Below, piece after piece: positions 1 through 5,232 of a stretch of 5,232 nt of DNA. The first letter of the stretch is position 1; every line of letters begins with the position of its first letter. This DNA comes from a bacterium (GTDB taxonomy: Bacteria; Arandabacterota; Arandabacteria; Arandabacterales; Arandabacteraceae). Made by a program: the position numbers and the translations under genes. The DNA is taken from assembly GCA_025774405.1 (NCBI GenBank), contig JALGWB010000162.1:1-5232 (forward strand), written 5' to 3'. The notes below the pieces were generated by a model. It was given only the letters and a program-made list of their open reading frames with translations. It ran no database searches and was not told where the DNA came from.

Positions 1-417
1 ACTGTGATGGCACATGAGATTGCTCATGCCATTGCCCGCCACGGAGCTGAGCGCATGTCCCAGATGCTACTCGTGCAGCTGGGTGGGATTGCGCTTGACG
101 AGGCTCTCAAGACAAAAAGTGAAACAACTCTTGAGCTTGCAAGGGTTGCTTATGGAGCAGGTTCCGGCCTGCTTTATGTACTGCCCTATAGCCGTACTCA
201 CGAACAGGAAGCAGACTACATGGGTTTGATCTATATGGCCAAGGCTGGTTACGATCCACATGCTGCAATCACCTTTTGGGAGAAGATGCAGCATGAGTTT
301 GAAGGTGAGCAACCCCCAGAATTCCTTTCAACCCATCCAAGCAGCGAGCATCGCATTGAGAATCTCAAACGATGGCTTCCAGAAGCACTCAAATACTATA
401 AGCCAGGCAATCGATGA
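1..417 (+). CDS. M48 family zinc metallopeptidase, C-terminal part (5' end outside window)
   Basis: This is the 3' part of a gene whose reading frame is open from the first base, so the true start lies upstream. The 138 visible residues begin at the active site. An HEIAH zinc-binding HExxH motif sits at visible residues 5-9, with Glu6 as catalytic base. The second M48 signature, EQEAD, is at residues 68-72, where Glu68 is the expected third zinc ligand. Further on is a Ser-Thr-His-Pro motif (about residue 110) followed by a conserved Arg. This arrangement is typical of BepA/LoiP/Oma1-like M48 peptidases, which degrade misfolded envelope or membrane proteins. Whether this one is a lipoprotein or membrane-anchored cannot be seen, because the N-terminus is missing. 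No TPR repeats follow the peptidase domain, so it is a short form rather than a full BepA. It is separated by 180 bases and a promoter from the next gene, so a functional link is not implied. Confidence 0.9.
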   Translation, partial: TVMAHEIAHAIARHGAERMSQMLLVQLGGIALDEALKTKSETTLELARVAYGAGSGLLYVLPYSRTHEQEADYMGLIYMAKAGYDPHAAITFWEKMQHEFEGEQPPEFLSTHPSSEHRIENLKRWLPEALKYYKPGNR

Positions 418-522
418 GCCCTTCGGTCTTGAACTCGGGTGAACCGTAACCATACAGCGCTTCTCTCACATTTCCACTTTACACCAGCCATCATCCCGCA
501 CTCCAAAGCATCCCAGACCTGC

Positions 523-551
523 TTGACACGTGATTGATTTGCTGGTATTTT
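523..551 (+). promoter_or_regulatory. Sigma-70-type promoter for the SRP RNA (and probably dnaX) transcript
   Basis: A perfect -35 box TTGACA at 523-528 is followed by a 17-base spacer and a -10 box TATTTT at 546-551 (4 of 6 consensus bases). A TG dinucleotide at 543-544, one base before the -10, gives an extended -10 element. Transcription would start near 558, about 40 bases before the SRP RNA closing helix. That would leave a 5' leader to be trimmed, as happens to the SRP RNA precursor in Bacillus. The position and strand are seen in the sequence; the activity is inferred. Confidence 0.65.
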
Positions 552-597
552 GATTGCGCAACTGGACGAAGGAGGGTGCAGCTTTTTTGGCTCCGAC

Positions 598-875
598 CCC
601 AGGTCGTGCTAGATGGGGAGGGAGCGGTGCCCTGTAACCCGCAACCCGCTATAGCGGGGTCGAAGTCCCTTTTGAGGTCCGGTCTCTTTGGGAAAGCGGC
701 TGGATAAGTGGCGATGAAGATCAGGTCCTGCGCAATGAAGGCTTGTGAACCCCGTCAGGACCGGAAGGTAGCAGCGGTAAGCGAGTGACTTCATGTGCCG
801 CAGGGAAACCTGGTTGGAGCTGGCTGTCCTGCTGGCGCCTGGGGAGTCTGATCGAGGAAGGGTGCACGACCTGGG
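598..875 (+). ncRNA. ffs: Signal recognition particle RNA, large bacterial type with Alu domain
   Basis: This is the RNA scaffold of the signal recognition particle, which binds Ffh and targets ribosomes making membrane or secreted proteins to FtsY. The ends form a perfect 12-base closing helix (598-609 with 864-875). The 5' Alu domain shows two small hairpins: GCGG/CCGC (624-627 with 639-642), whose loop holds the conserved TGTAAC, and CCCGC-TATA-GCGGG (645-658). The S domain apex is unmistakable: GTCAGG (754-759), a CC-GGAA-GG tetraloop stem (761-768), then AGCAGC (770-775), which is the Ffh-binding site. Below it, AGGTCCTGCG near 725-734 pairs with CGCAGG...ACCT near 799-811. The length of about 278 nt matches the roughly 270-nt Bacillus scRNA rather than the 114-nt E. 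coli 4.5S form. Mature ends are set from the closing helix and could differ by a few bases. The gene lies directly upstream of dnaX, as in B. subtilis. Confidence 0.95.
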
Positions 876-876
876 C

Positions 877-884
877 AGGAGGTG
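877..884 (+). promoter_or_regulatory. Strong Shine-Dalgarno site fixing the TTG start of dnaX
   Basis: AGGAGGTG at 877-884 is a near-perfect match to the anti-Shine-Dalgarno sequence. It lies 7 bases (counted from AGGAGG) before the TTG at 890-892, ideal spacing. It starts one base after the SRP RNA closing helix ends. It is the main reason for choosing TTG at 890 over the earlier in-frame GTG at 785, which lies inside the SRP RNA. Confidence 0.85.
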
Positions 885-889
885 ATAGA

Positions 890-2500
890 TTGCCAGAGGG
901 ATCCGACTACGTAGTAATTGCAAGGAAGTGGCGACCTCGTACCTTCGATGAGGTTGTTGGTCAGGAGCATGTAACCACAACCTTGAAGAACGCTCTTGAG
1001 GCTGGACACCTGGCTCACGCCTACCTCTTCACCGGACCGAGAGGTGTGGGCAAGACAACTGTAGCGAGGATTCTGGCTAAGGCGCTCAACTGCATCAATG
1101 CTCCAACACTAACCCCCTGCAACGAGTGCAGTGCCTGCAAGGAGATAAATCAGGGCACGAGTATGGACGTCATTGAAATCGATGGGGCATCCAACCGTGG
1201 CATTGATGAGATAAGAAACCTGAGAGAAAGCGTTCGATATGCATCGGTAGGCGGCAAGAAGAAGGTCTATATCATTGATGAAGTTCACATGCTCACACAG
1301 GAAGCGTTCAATGCCCTGCTCAAGACCCTCGAGGAGCCTCCGCCCCATGTTGTTTTCATTTTCGCTACCACCCAGCCACTCAAGGTTCCGTCGACCATAG
1401 TTTCTCGCTGTCAGCGCTTTGACTTCAGACGTATTTCAGCAGAAAGTATTGCAGCCAGACTCAGTGAGATCTGTGAGACCGAAGGTTACAAATGTGATCA
1501 GGCAGCGCTGATGATAATGGCCCAGAGGGCTGACGGAAGTATGCGTGATGCTCAAAGCATGCTTGAACAGGTTCTGGCCTTCAGCGGTGGGACTGCAACT
1601 GAGGAAGACGTTGGTGCGATTGCAGGTCTGAGGGGTAGTGATCTGGTAGCCGGGATAGCAAAGGCGATCATAGCTGGTGACGAGTCGAAGGTTCTGGATC
1701 TTGTTGCTGATGCTTTCGACGCAGGTGCTGACTCGCTTGATCTCATATCGTCACTGATCGAATGGTTGAGGTTCCTTTTGGTTGCAGCAGTTGATCCGTC
1801 ATCAAGTCAGCTACTGTCACTCGGTACAGAGCTAAGGCGACGTCTTGTAGCGGATGTCGAAGGAGTCCCGTCTGAGCACCTGCTGGCCATGGTCACCATG
1901 ATTGCTGATGCTGAGAATATGATTAGGCGGGCAACCCACAAGCGGTATCTGCTTGAGGCACTGCTTTTGCGGATGAGCAAGCTTCGGGGGCTTACCAAGA
2001 TCTCTGAAATAATAGCCAAGATAAAGAACTCGGATACGTCTGGATCGAGCAATACTCCTTCGAACCCTAACCCAGCTGAGGTGAAGCGGCGTGAGAATCG
2101 GGACGAGCTTGAGAAATTCGAGGACTTAACGAGTGGATGGCGTAACATTATCGAGGATCTGCGTAACACGAGGGCTTCACTTGCCTCTGTTCTTGACCTC
2201 TGTGATCCACCGAGGGTCAGTGATGGGATCTACTGGCTTGAGGTTCCCAGCGCCTTTCATGAGAGTCAGATTCTCAAGAAACATAACTTGCGTGTATTGA
2301 CAGAACATCTGAGAAAGCTTACCAATAGCTCGGTAGTGATCAAGACCAGGGTGAAGCGCGATAAATCCAGAACCACAAAGGACCTCACCGAGGCAGCCTC
2401 CAAGGAGCCACTGGTAAGGATGCTGATAGAGAACCTGGGAGGGAAGATTGTCGAGATCAGGCAGCTCAACCAGCAATCTCATGGTGAGGAAGTGCTGTGA
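890..2500 (+). CDS. dnaX: DNA polymerase III subunit gamma/tau (DnaX clamp-loader ATPase)
   Basis: DnaX is the ATP-driven motor of the clamp loader that puts the beta sliding clamp onto primed DNA. With the TTG start the protein is 536 residues and begins with a short tail leading into the family-typical ARKWRPRTFDEVVGQEHV. Visible motifs are: Walker A GPRGVGKTT at 49-57; a zinc module with Cys68, Cys77, Cys80 and Cys83 (the C-x8-C-x2-C-x2-C spacing of DnaX); Walker B IIDE with Asp130-Glu131; sensor 1 around FATT near 158-161; the SRC arginine-finger motif at 172-174; and sensor 2 GSMRD at 216-220. Domain III follows to about residue 370. Then comes a Ser/Asn/Pro-rich linker (about 381-403) and a C-terminal tau-like domain ending with the usual PLVRMLIENLGGKIVEIRQ block (507-525). 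I see no A-rich slippery heptamer, so a shorter gamma form made by frameshifting is not indicated. The gene is followed after 15 bases by ebfC. Confidence 0.97.
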   Translation: MPEGSDYVVIARKWRPRTFDEVVGQEHVTTTLKNALEAGHLAHAYLFTGPRGVGKTTVARILAKALNCINAPTLTPCNECSACKEINQGTSMDVIEIDGASNRGIDEIRNLRESVRYASVGGKKKVYIIDEVHMLTQEAFNALLKTLEEPPPHVVFIFATTQPLKVPSTIVSRCQRFDFRRISAESIAARLSEICETEGYKCDQAALMIMAQRADGSMRDAQSMLEQVLAFSGGTATEEDVGAIAGLRGSDLVAGIAKAIIAGDESKVLDLVADAFDAGADSLDLISSLIEWLRFLLVAAVDPSSSQLLSLGTELRRRLVADVEGVPSEHLLAMVTMIADAENMIRRATHKRYLLEALLLRMSKLRGLTKISEIIAKIKNSDTSGSSNTPSNPNPAEVKRRENRDELEKFEDLTSGWRNIIEDLRNTRASLASVLDLCDPPRVSDGIYWLEVPSAFHESQILKKHNLRVLTEHLRKLTNSSVVIKTRVKRDKSRTTKDLTEAASKEPLVRMLIENLGGKIVEIRQLNQQSHGEEVL

Positions 2501-2508
2501 GGAGGTGA
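2501..2508 (+). promoter_or_regulatory. Shine-Dalgarno site fixing the TTG start of ebfC
   Basis: GGAGGTGA begins on the base right after the dnaX stop codon and sits 7 bases before the TTG at 2516-2518. No ATG or GTG in frame nearby has such a site, so the TTG is the likely start. The site's position right at the upstream stop suggests translation of ebfC is coupled to dnaX. Confidence 0.8.
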
Positions 2509-2515
2509 AAGCCAA

Positions 2516-2833
2516 TTGGGTAACAAGCTCACCGACTTGATGAAGCAAGCCCAGCGGCTGCAGAGTCAAATACAGAAAATTCAGGAAGATCTTGCGGAAA
2601 AGACTGTTGAAGCTACTTCCGGAGGCGGTATGGTCACCGCTGTGGCCAATGGCAGGCAGGAAATTGTAAGCATCAAGATAGATCCCGAGGTTGTGAGCAG
2701 GGATGACATTGAGATGCTTGAAGATCTAATAGTGGCAGCGGTTAACGAAGCTAAGCGAAGAGCTCAGGAACTGGTCATGGGTGAGATTTCTAAGCTGACC
2801 GGTGGACTCGGGATTCCACCTGGTCTGGTGTGA
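2516..2833 (+). CDS. ebfC: YbaB/EbfC family nucleoid-associated DNA-binding protein
   Basis: This is a small DNA-binding protein of 105 residues, the normal length for the family (roughly 100-110), called YaaK in B. subtilis and YbaB in E. coli. Members form tweezer-like homodimers that coat DNA and are nearly always found between dnaX and recR. The N-terminal 30 residues form a long charged/Gln-rich helix (LMKQAQRLQSQIQKIQEDLA). The family's SGGGMVTAVANGRQEIVSIKID beta-sheet core follows, starting with the Ser-Gly-Gly-Gly turn near residue 35. Then come VVSRDDIEMLEDLIVAAVNEA and the C-terminal TGGLGIPPGL tail, all typical. The TTG start is supported by the Shine-Dalgarno at 2501-2508. The last codons lie in a possible mRNA hairpin (2797-2825). 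The exact cellular role of this family is still loosely defined; a nucleoid or repair-related function is suggested by the conserved neighbours. Confidence 0.95.
   Translation: MGNKLTDLMKQAQRLQSQIQKIQEDLAEKTVEATSGGGMVTAVANGRQEIVSIKIDPEVVSRDDIEMLEDLIVAAVNEAKRRAQELVMGEISKLTGGLGIPPGLV
2797..2825 (+). other. Possible mRNA hairpin at the ebfC/recR junction
   Basis: GACCGGTGGA (2797-2806) and TCCACCTGGTC (2815-2825) pair as a 10-base-pair stem with one bulged T (2821) and an 8-base loop. It ends 5 bases before the ebfC stop codon and 15 bases before the recR ATG. No T-run follows, so it is not an intrinsic terminator. It overlaps codons for the conserved glycine/proline tail of EbfC, so coding constraint alone could explain it. 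Confidence 0.4.
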
Positions 2834-2840
2834 CCTGAAG

Positions 2841-3440
2841 ATGGTTGGTTCAGAAACTCTTGAGAGGTTGATACAGGAGCTTACCAAGATGCCAACAATA
2901 GGTAAGCGCACAGCCCAGCGGCTTGCTCTTTATCTGGTTAAGGCTTCTCAAGATGAGGTGGCGGCATTGGTGGATGCGATTGTCAAGATGAAGCAAAGTG
3001 TTAGGTTCTGTTCGGAGTGTGGAGCGCTGACTGAGCAGGAAGTCTGCTCCATTTGCACCGATCCCAGACGCGACCATTCAGTGATATGTGTAGTTGAGGA
3101 ACCTGGCAATGTTATGAGAATCGAAAGTACAGGTGAATACAGGGGTCTCTACCATGTACTGCATGGACGTTTGTCCCCGCTGGATGGCATCGGTCCAGAG
3201 GATCTTGCCCTAGATAGATTGAAGAAGCGCATAAAGGATCTCGGCATCACTGAGGTGATAATAGCTACTAATCCCAATGTTGAAGGTGAAGCCACATCCA
3301 ATTACATAGCTCAGACACTCAAGCCGCTTGGTGTGAAAATAACAGGCATAGCAACAGGCGTTCCGATTGGTAGTGACCTGGATCTTGCCGATGAGATTAC
3401 ACTCGCCAGGGCAATCAAGGGTCGTGGTGAGATCAAGTAG
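2841..3440 (+). CDS. recR: Recombination mediator protein RecR
   Basis: RecR works with RecO (and RecF) to load RecA onto SSB-coated single-stranded DNA at gaps during recombinational repair. It forms a ring-shaped tetramer clamp. The 199-residue length from the ATG at 2841 equals the family norm. Domains in order: an N-terminal helix-hairpin-helix (LTKMPTIGKRTAQRLA, about 14-29); a four-cysteine zinc finger with Cys57, Cys60, Cys69 and Cys72; a Toprim domain starting at SVICVVEEPGNV (80-91), with the acidic Glu86-Glu87 pair and the NPNVEGEATSNYIA motif (144-157); and the C-terminal GVPIGSDLDLADEITLARA block. An in-frame GTG at 2802 would add 13 non-conserved residues overlapping ebfC and is not favoured. 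The gap from ebfC is only 7 bases and the Shine-Dalgarno (GGTGTGA at 2827-2833, over the ebfC stop) is weak, which suggests translational coupling. Confidence 0.97.
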   Translation: MVGSETLERLIQELTKMPTIGKRTAQRLALYLVKASQDEVAALVDAIVKMKQSVRFCSECGALTEQEVCSICTDPRRDHSVICVVEEPGNVMRIESTGEYRGLYHVLHGRLSPLDGIGPEDLALDRLKKRIKDLGITEVIIATNPNVEGEATSNYIAQTLKPLGVKITGIATGVPIGSDLDLADEITLARAIKGRGEIK

Positions 3441-3452
3441 AGGGAGGTAGAG

Positions 3453-4022
3453 ATGGTCAAGCCTTTGGAGATAAGATGGCATGGCAGGGGCGGTCAGGGA
3501 GCCAAGACAGCGGCATTCCTGCTTGCTGAAGCCATGATTGAGCAAGGTAAGTTTGCTCAGGGATTCCCTGATTATGGGCCTGAAAGAATGGGTGCTCCTA
3601 TCAGAGGTTATAACCGAATAAGCAGCGAACCGGTAAACCTGCATTGTGATATTGAGAATCCCGAGATCGTCATCGTACTTGATCCTACATTGCTTTCCAG
3701 TGAGAAGGTGACGTCAGGACTTGCATCCGGTGGCAAGCTTCTGGTAAATAGCCCGGAGGATCCTGAAGAGCTTAAGGCTAGGGGTGATCTTGGTGATACA
3801 ACCGTCTATACCGTTGATGCGACCAAGATCGCACTCGAGGAGATAGGTCGGGCGATTCCCAATCTCCCGATGATTGGTGCCCTCCTTAAGGTCAGCGATC
3901 TTGCTGACATAGAAAGCATGACACGTGTTGTTTCCAAGAAGTTTGAGAGTAAGTTTAGCAGGGAAGTTGTTGAGGGCAATCTGAAGGCTATGAGAAGGGC
4001 TTATGAAGAGGTAAGGGGATAA
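3453..4022 (+). CDS. porC: 2-oxoacid:ferredoxin oxidoreductase gamma subunit (probably pyruvate synthase PorC)
   Basis: This is the gamma subunit of a four-subunit 2-oxoacid:ferredoxin oxidoreductase. The complex oxidatively decarboxylates a 2-oxoacid to acyl-CoA and CO2 while reducing ferredoxin, and can run in reverse. The 189 residues match the usual length of about 180-190. The N-terminal HGRGGQGAKTAAFLLAEA (10-27) carries the GRGGQG signature at 11-16. It is followed by the family's FPDYGPERMGAPIRGYNRIS block (39-58), an ENPEIVIVLDPTLL strand-turn, and a LPMIGALLK segment late in the chain. A good Shine-Dalgarno (GGGAGGT, 3442-3448) precedes the ATG, and the gap from recR is 12 bases. 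Gamma subunits of pyruvate and 2-ketoisovalerate enzymes are similar, and some organisms share one between both. Pyruvate is the likeliest substrate from the gene order and the alpha subunit, but this is an inference. Confidence 0.9.
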   Translation: MVKPLEIRWHGRGGQGAKTAAFLLAEAMIEQGKFAQGFPDYGPERMGAPIRGYNRISSEPVNLHCDIENPEIVIVLDPTLLSSEKVTSGLASGGKLLVNSPEDPEELKARGDLGDTTVYTVDATKIALEEIGRAIPNLPMIGALLKVSDLADIESMTRVVSKKFESKFSREVVEGNLKAMRRAYEEVRG

Positions 4023-4026
4023 GAAG

Positions 4027-4329
4027 ATGAAAGGATGGAAGGATCTGGTAATTGGGGGAAGAATTGACGAAGCCGGCAATGCTGAAGATTATGAAACAGG
4101 TTCCTGGCGGACTTTCAGACCGGTACGCGATGAGGGAAAATGCATCCATTGCCTGCTTTGCTGGATCTGGTGTCCCGATACGGCAATCAAGGTAAAGGAT
4201 GGTAAAGTGGTTGCCATAGACTACGATCACTGCAAGGGATGTGGCATATGTGCTGAGGTTTGTCCCCCTAAAGTGCACGCCATTGAAATGGTTGAAGAAG
4301 CTCAGGTAAGCAAGAAGGAGAGCGAATGA
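4027..4329 (+). CDS. porD: 2-oxoacid:ferredoxin oxidoreductase delta subunit, 2x[4Fe-4S] ferredoxin-like (probably PorD)
   Basis: The delta subunit is the electron-transfer module that passes electrons from the core of the oxidoreductase to free ferredoxin. The 100 residues match the usual size for this small subunit. The N-terminal part (MKGWKDLVIGGRI, then TGSWRTFRPV at 24-33) is the typical PorD lead-in. Two classic CxxCxxCxxxCP clusters follow: Cys39, Cys42, Cys45, Cys49-Pro50, and Cys69, Cys72, Cys75, Cys79-Pro80. Each cysteine set supplies three ligands to one [4Fe-4S] cluster and one to the other. The C-terminal end is charged (SKKESE). The ATG lies 4 bases after the porC stop behind AAGGGGA (4013-4019). 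The stop codon overlaps the porA start, so the three subunits are probably translated in step. Confidence 0.93.
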   Translation: MKGWKDLVIGGRIDEAGNAEDYETGSWRTFRPVRDEGKCIHCLLCWIWCPDTAIKVKDGKVVAIDYDHCKGCGICAEVCPPKVHAIEMVEEAQVSKKESE

Positions 4330-5232
4330 TGGGAGCAGTCAAGGCGAGAAAGTTGATTGCGCTTACAGGCAACGATGCAGTCGCTGAAGCAATGAGGCAG
4401 ATAAATCCCGACGTTGTGGCTGCCTACCCGATCACACCTCAGACCGAATTGATGCACAAGTTTGCAGAGTATGTGGCCGATGGCTTGGTCAATACCGAAT
4501 TCGTCCTGGTTGAATCCGAACACAGTGCAATGAGTGCAGCGGTTGGTGCCTCGGCCGCAGGTGCGCGGGTGATGACAGCGACCAGTGCCAATGGGCTGGC
4601 TTTGATGTGGGAGATAGTCTATATTGCTGCCTCGACCAGATGCCCAATAGTTATGGCTGTGGTAAATCGTGCTCTGAGTGCACCCATCAATATCCATTGC
4701 GACCATAGTGACTCGATGGGCACACGAGATGCAGGCTGGATCCACATCCATTCCGAGAATTCTCAGGAAGCCTATGACAATGCAGTCCAGGCAGTGAGAA
4801 TCGCTGAGCATAGGGATGTGCTCTTGCCTGTCATGGTCTGTCTCGATGGTTTTATCCTCAGCCATACGCTTGAAGCAGTTGAGGTTCTCGAGGATGATGC
4901 TGTTCAGCGGTTCATCGGTGAGTTCAAACCCGTACACAATCTGCTTGATACGGATCATCCAACAACCTTCGGTCCCCTCGATTTCCATGACTATTATTTC
5001 GAGCACAAGATACCTCAGATAGTGGCAATGCAAAATGCGCCTGGGGTTATCGATGAAGTTGCCGAGGAGTTTGCCAAGCTTACTGGACGCCGCTATGAAA
5101 TAGTTGAGAAGTATAAAACTGAGGATGCAGAGCGCATTGTTGTTGCCTTGGGCTCGACGTGTGGCACAGCAAAGGTCGTTGTGGATGAGCTCAGGGAGCA
5201 GGGTGAGAAGGTTGGTTTACTCAAGATCAGAG
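4326..5232 (+). CDS. porA: 2-oxoacid:ferredoxin oxidoreductase alpha subunit (probably PorA), 3' end outside window
   Basis: The alpha subunit helps bind the 2-oxoacid and thiamine diphosphate at its interface with the beta subunit. The frame stays open to the window edge, giving about 302 of an expected 390-400 residues, so the C-terminus is missing by truncation of the window and not by mutation. Two adjacent ATGs (4326 and 4329) are in frame. The first overlaps the porD stop as ATGA; the second is better spaced (8 bases) from AAGGAG at 4315-4320. Counting from 4329, the protein shows TGNDAVAEAM (13-22), the substrate-loop motif YPITPQTE (33-40), EHSAMSAAVGASAAGAR (64-80), TSANGLALMWE (85-95), and NRALSAPINI (113-122). 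Arg114 there lines up with the catalytic-site arginine of pyruvate:ferredoxin oxidoreductases. A transketolase-like C-terminal domain begins near ERIVVALGST. The NRALSAPIN motif favours pyruvate over other 2-oxoacids, as known from the family, but does not prove it. The gamma-delta-alpha order implies porB (thiamine diphosphate-binding beta) next. Confidence 0.93.
   Translation, partial: MMGAVKARKLIALTGNDAVAEAMRQINPDVVAAYPITPQTELMHKFAEYVADGLVNTEFVLVESEHSAMSAAVGASAAGARVMTATSANGLALMWEIVYIAASTRCPIVMAVVNRALSAPINIHCDHSDSMGTRDAGWIHIHSENSQEAYDNAVQAVRIAEHRDVLLPVMVCLDGFILSHTLEAVEVLEDDAVQRFIGEFKPVHNLLDTDHPTTFGPLDFHDYYFEHKIPQIVAMQNAPGVIDEVAEEFAKLTGRRYEIVEKYKTEDAERIVVALGSTCGTAKVVVDELREQGEKVGLLKIR

Noticed and set aside
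418..522. Possible tRNA, small RNA or small gene between the M48 gene and the promoter
   Set aside because: The stretch is pyrimidine-rich with only a very short CGGT/ACCG pairing. I found no cloverleaf, no ribosome binding site with an open frame and no repeat.
571..590. T-run (583-588) after GGAGGGTGCAGC as a terminator for the M48 gene
   Set aside because: No stable GC-rich stem precedes the T-run. It also lies downstream of the SRP RNA promoter, where a terminator would block the RNA gene.
785..889. N-terminal extension of dnaX from the GTG at 785 (35 extra residues)
   Set aside because: It lies within the SRP RNA, has no Shine-Dalgarno, and the extra residues do not resemble any DnaX. 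The TTG at 890 has a near-perfect ribosome binding site and gives the usual family N-terminus.
609..1018. Minus-strand open frames across the SRP RNA and dnaX start
   Set aside because: They overlap a structured RNA and the start of dnaX on the other strand and have no recognisable family features.
2802..2840. RecR start at the GTG at 2802
   Set aside because: It would add 13 residues overlapping ebfC that are not part of the RecR family. The ATG at 2841 gives the standard 199-residue protein.
4302..5033. Long minus-strand open frame of 243 codons opposite porA
   Set aside because: It is antisense to a clearly conserved gene, its translation is rich in His, Cys and Ile without any recognisable domain, and it has no convincing ribosome binding site. 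It is a shadow of porA codon usage.

Overview
The window looks like ordinary chromosomal sequence from an anaerobic bacterium of middling GC content. Every recognisable gene is on the + strand. The organism carries a long, Bacillus-type signal recognition particle RNA with an Alu domain. It also has a four-subunit-type 2-oxoacid:ferredoxin oxidoreductase, and two of its genes start with TTG behind a strong Shine-Dalgarno sequence. Together these point to an anaerobic Firmicutes-like or other deep-branching lineage. I cannot name the taxon from sequence alone.

Layout. Positions 1-417 hold the 3' end of an M48 zinc metallopeptidase gene that begins before the window. Positions 418-597 are non-coding and contain a good sigma-70-type promoter (-35 at 523-528, -10 at 546-551). 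The SRP RNA gene follows (about 598-875). Immediately after it come dnaX (890-2500), ebfC/ybaB (2516-2833) and recR (2841-3440), the classic replication/repair cluster that also follows the SRP RNA gene in Bacillus subtilis. Then come porC/gamma (3453-4022), porD/delta (4027-4329) and porA/alpha (4326 to the window edge, incomplete). The beta subunit is expected just downstream.

How the parts fit. From the promoter to the window end, all gaps between genes are 15 bases or less, porD and porA overlap, and I see no terminator. The whole block could therefore be one transcription unit: SRP RNA, clamp-loader subunit, nucleoid-associated protein, recombination mediator, then pyruvate (or another 2-oxoacid) oxidation. 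Most of this is conserved synteny and well-known families. The points worth a second look are how tightly the SRP RNA abuts the dnaX ribosome binding site, the coupling of housekeeping DNA genes to a central-metabolism enzyme, and a hairpin at the ebfC/recR junction. I did not find a convincing undescribed system.
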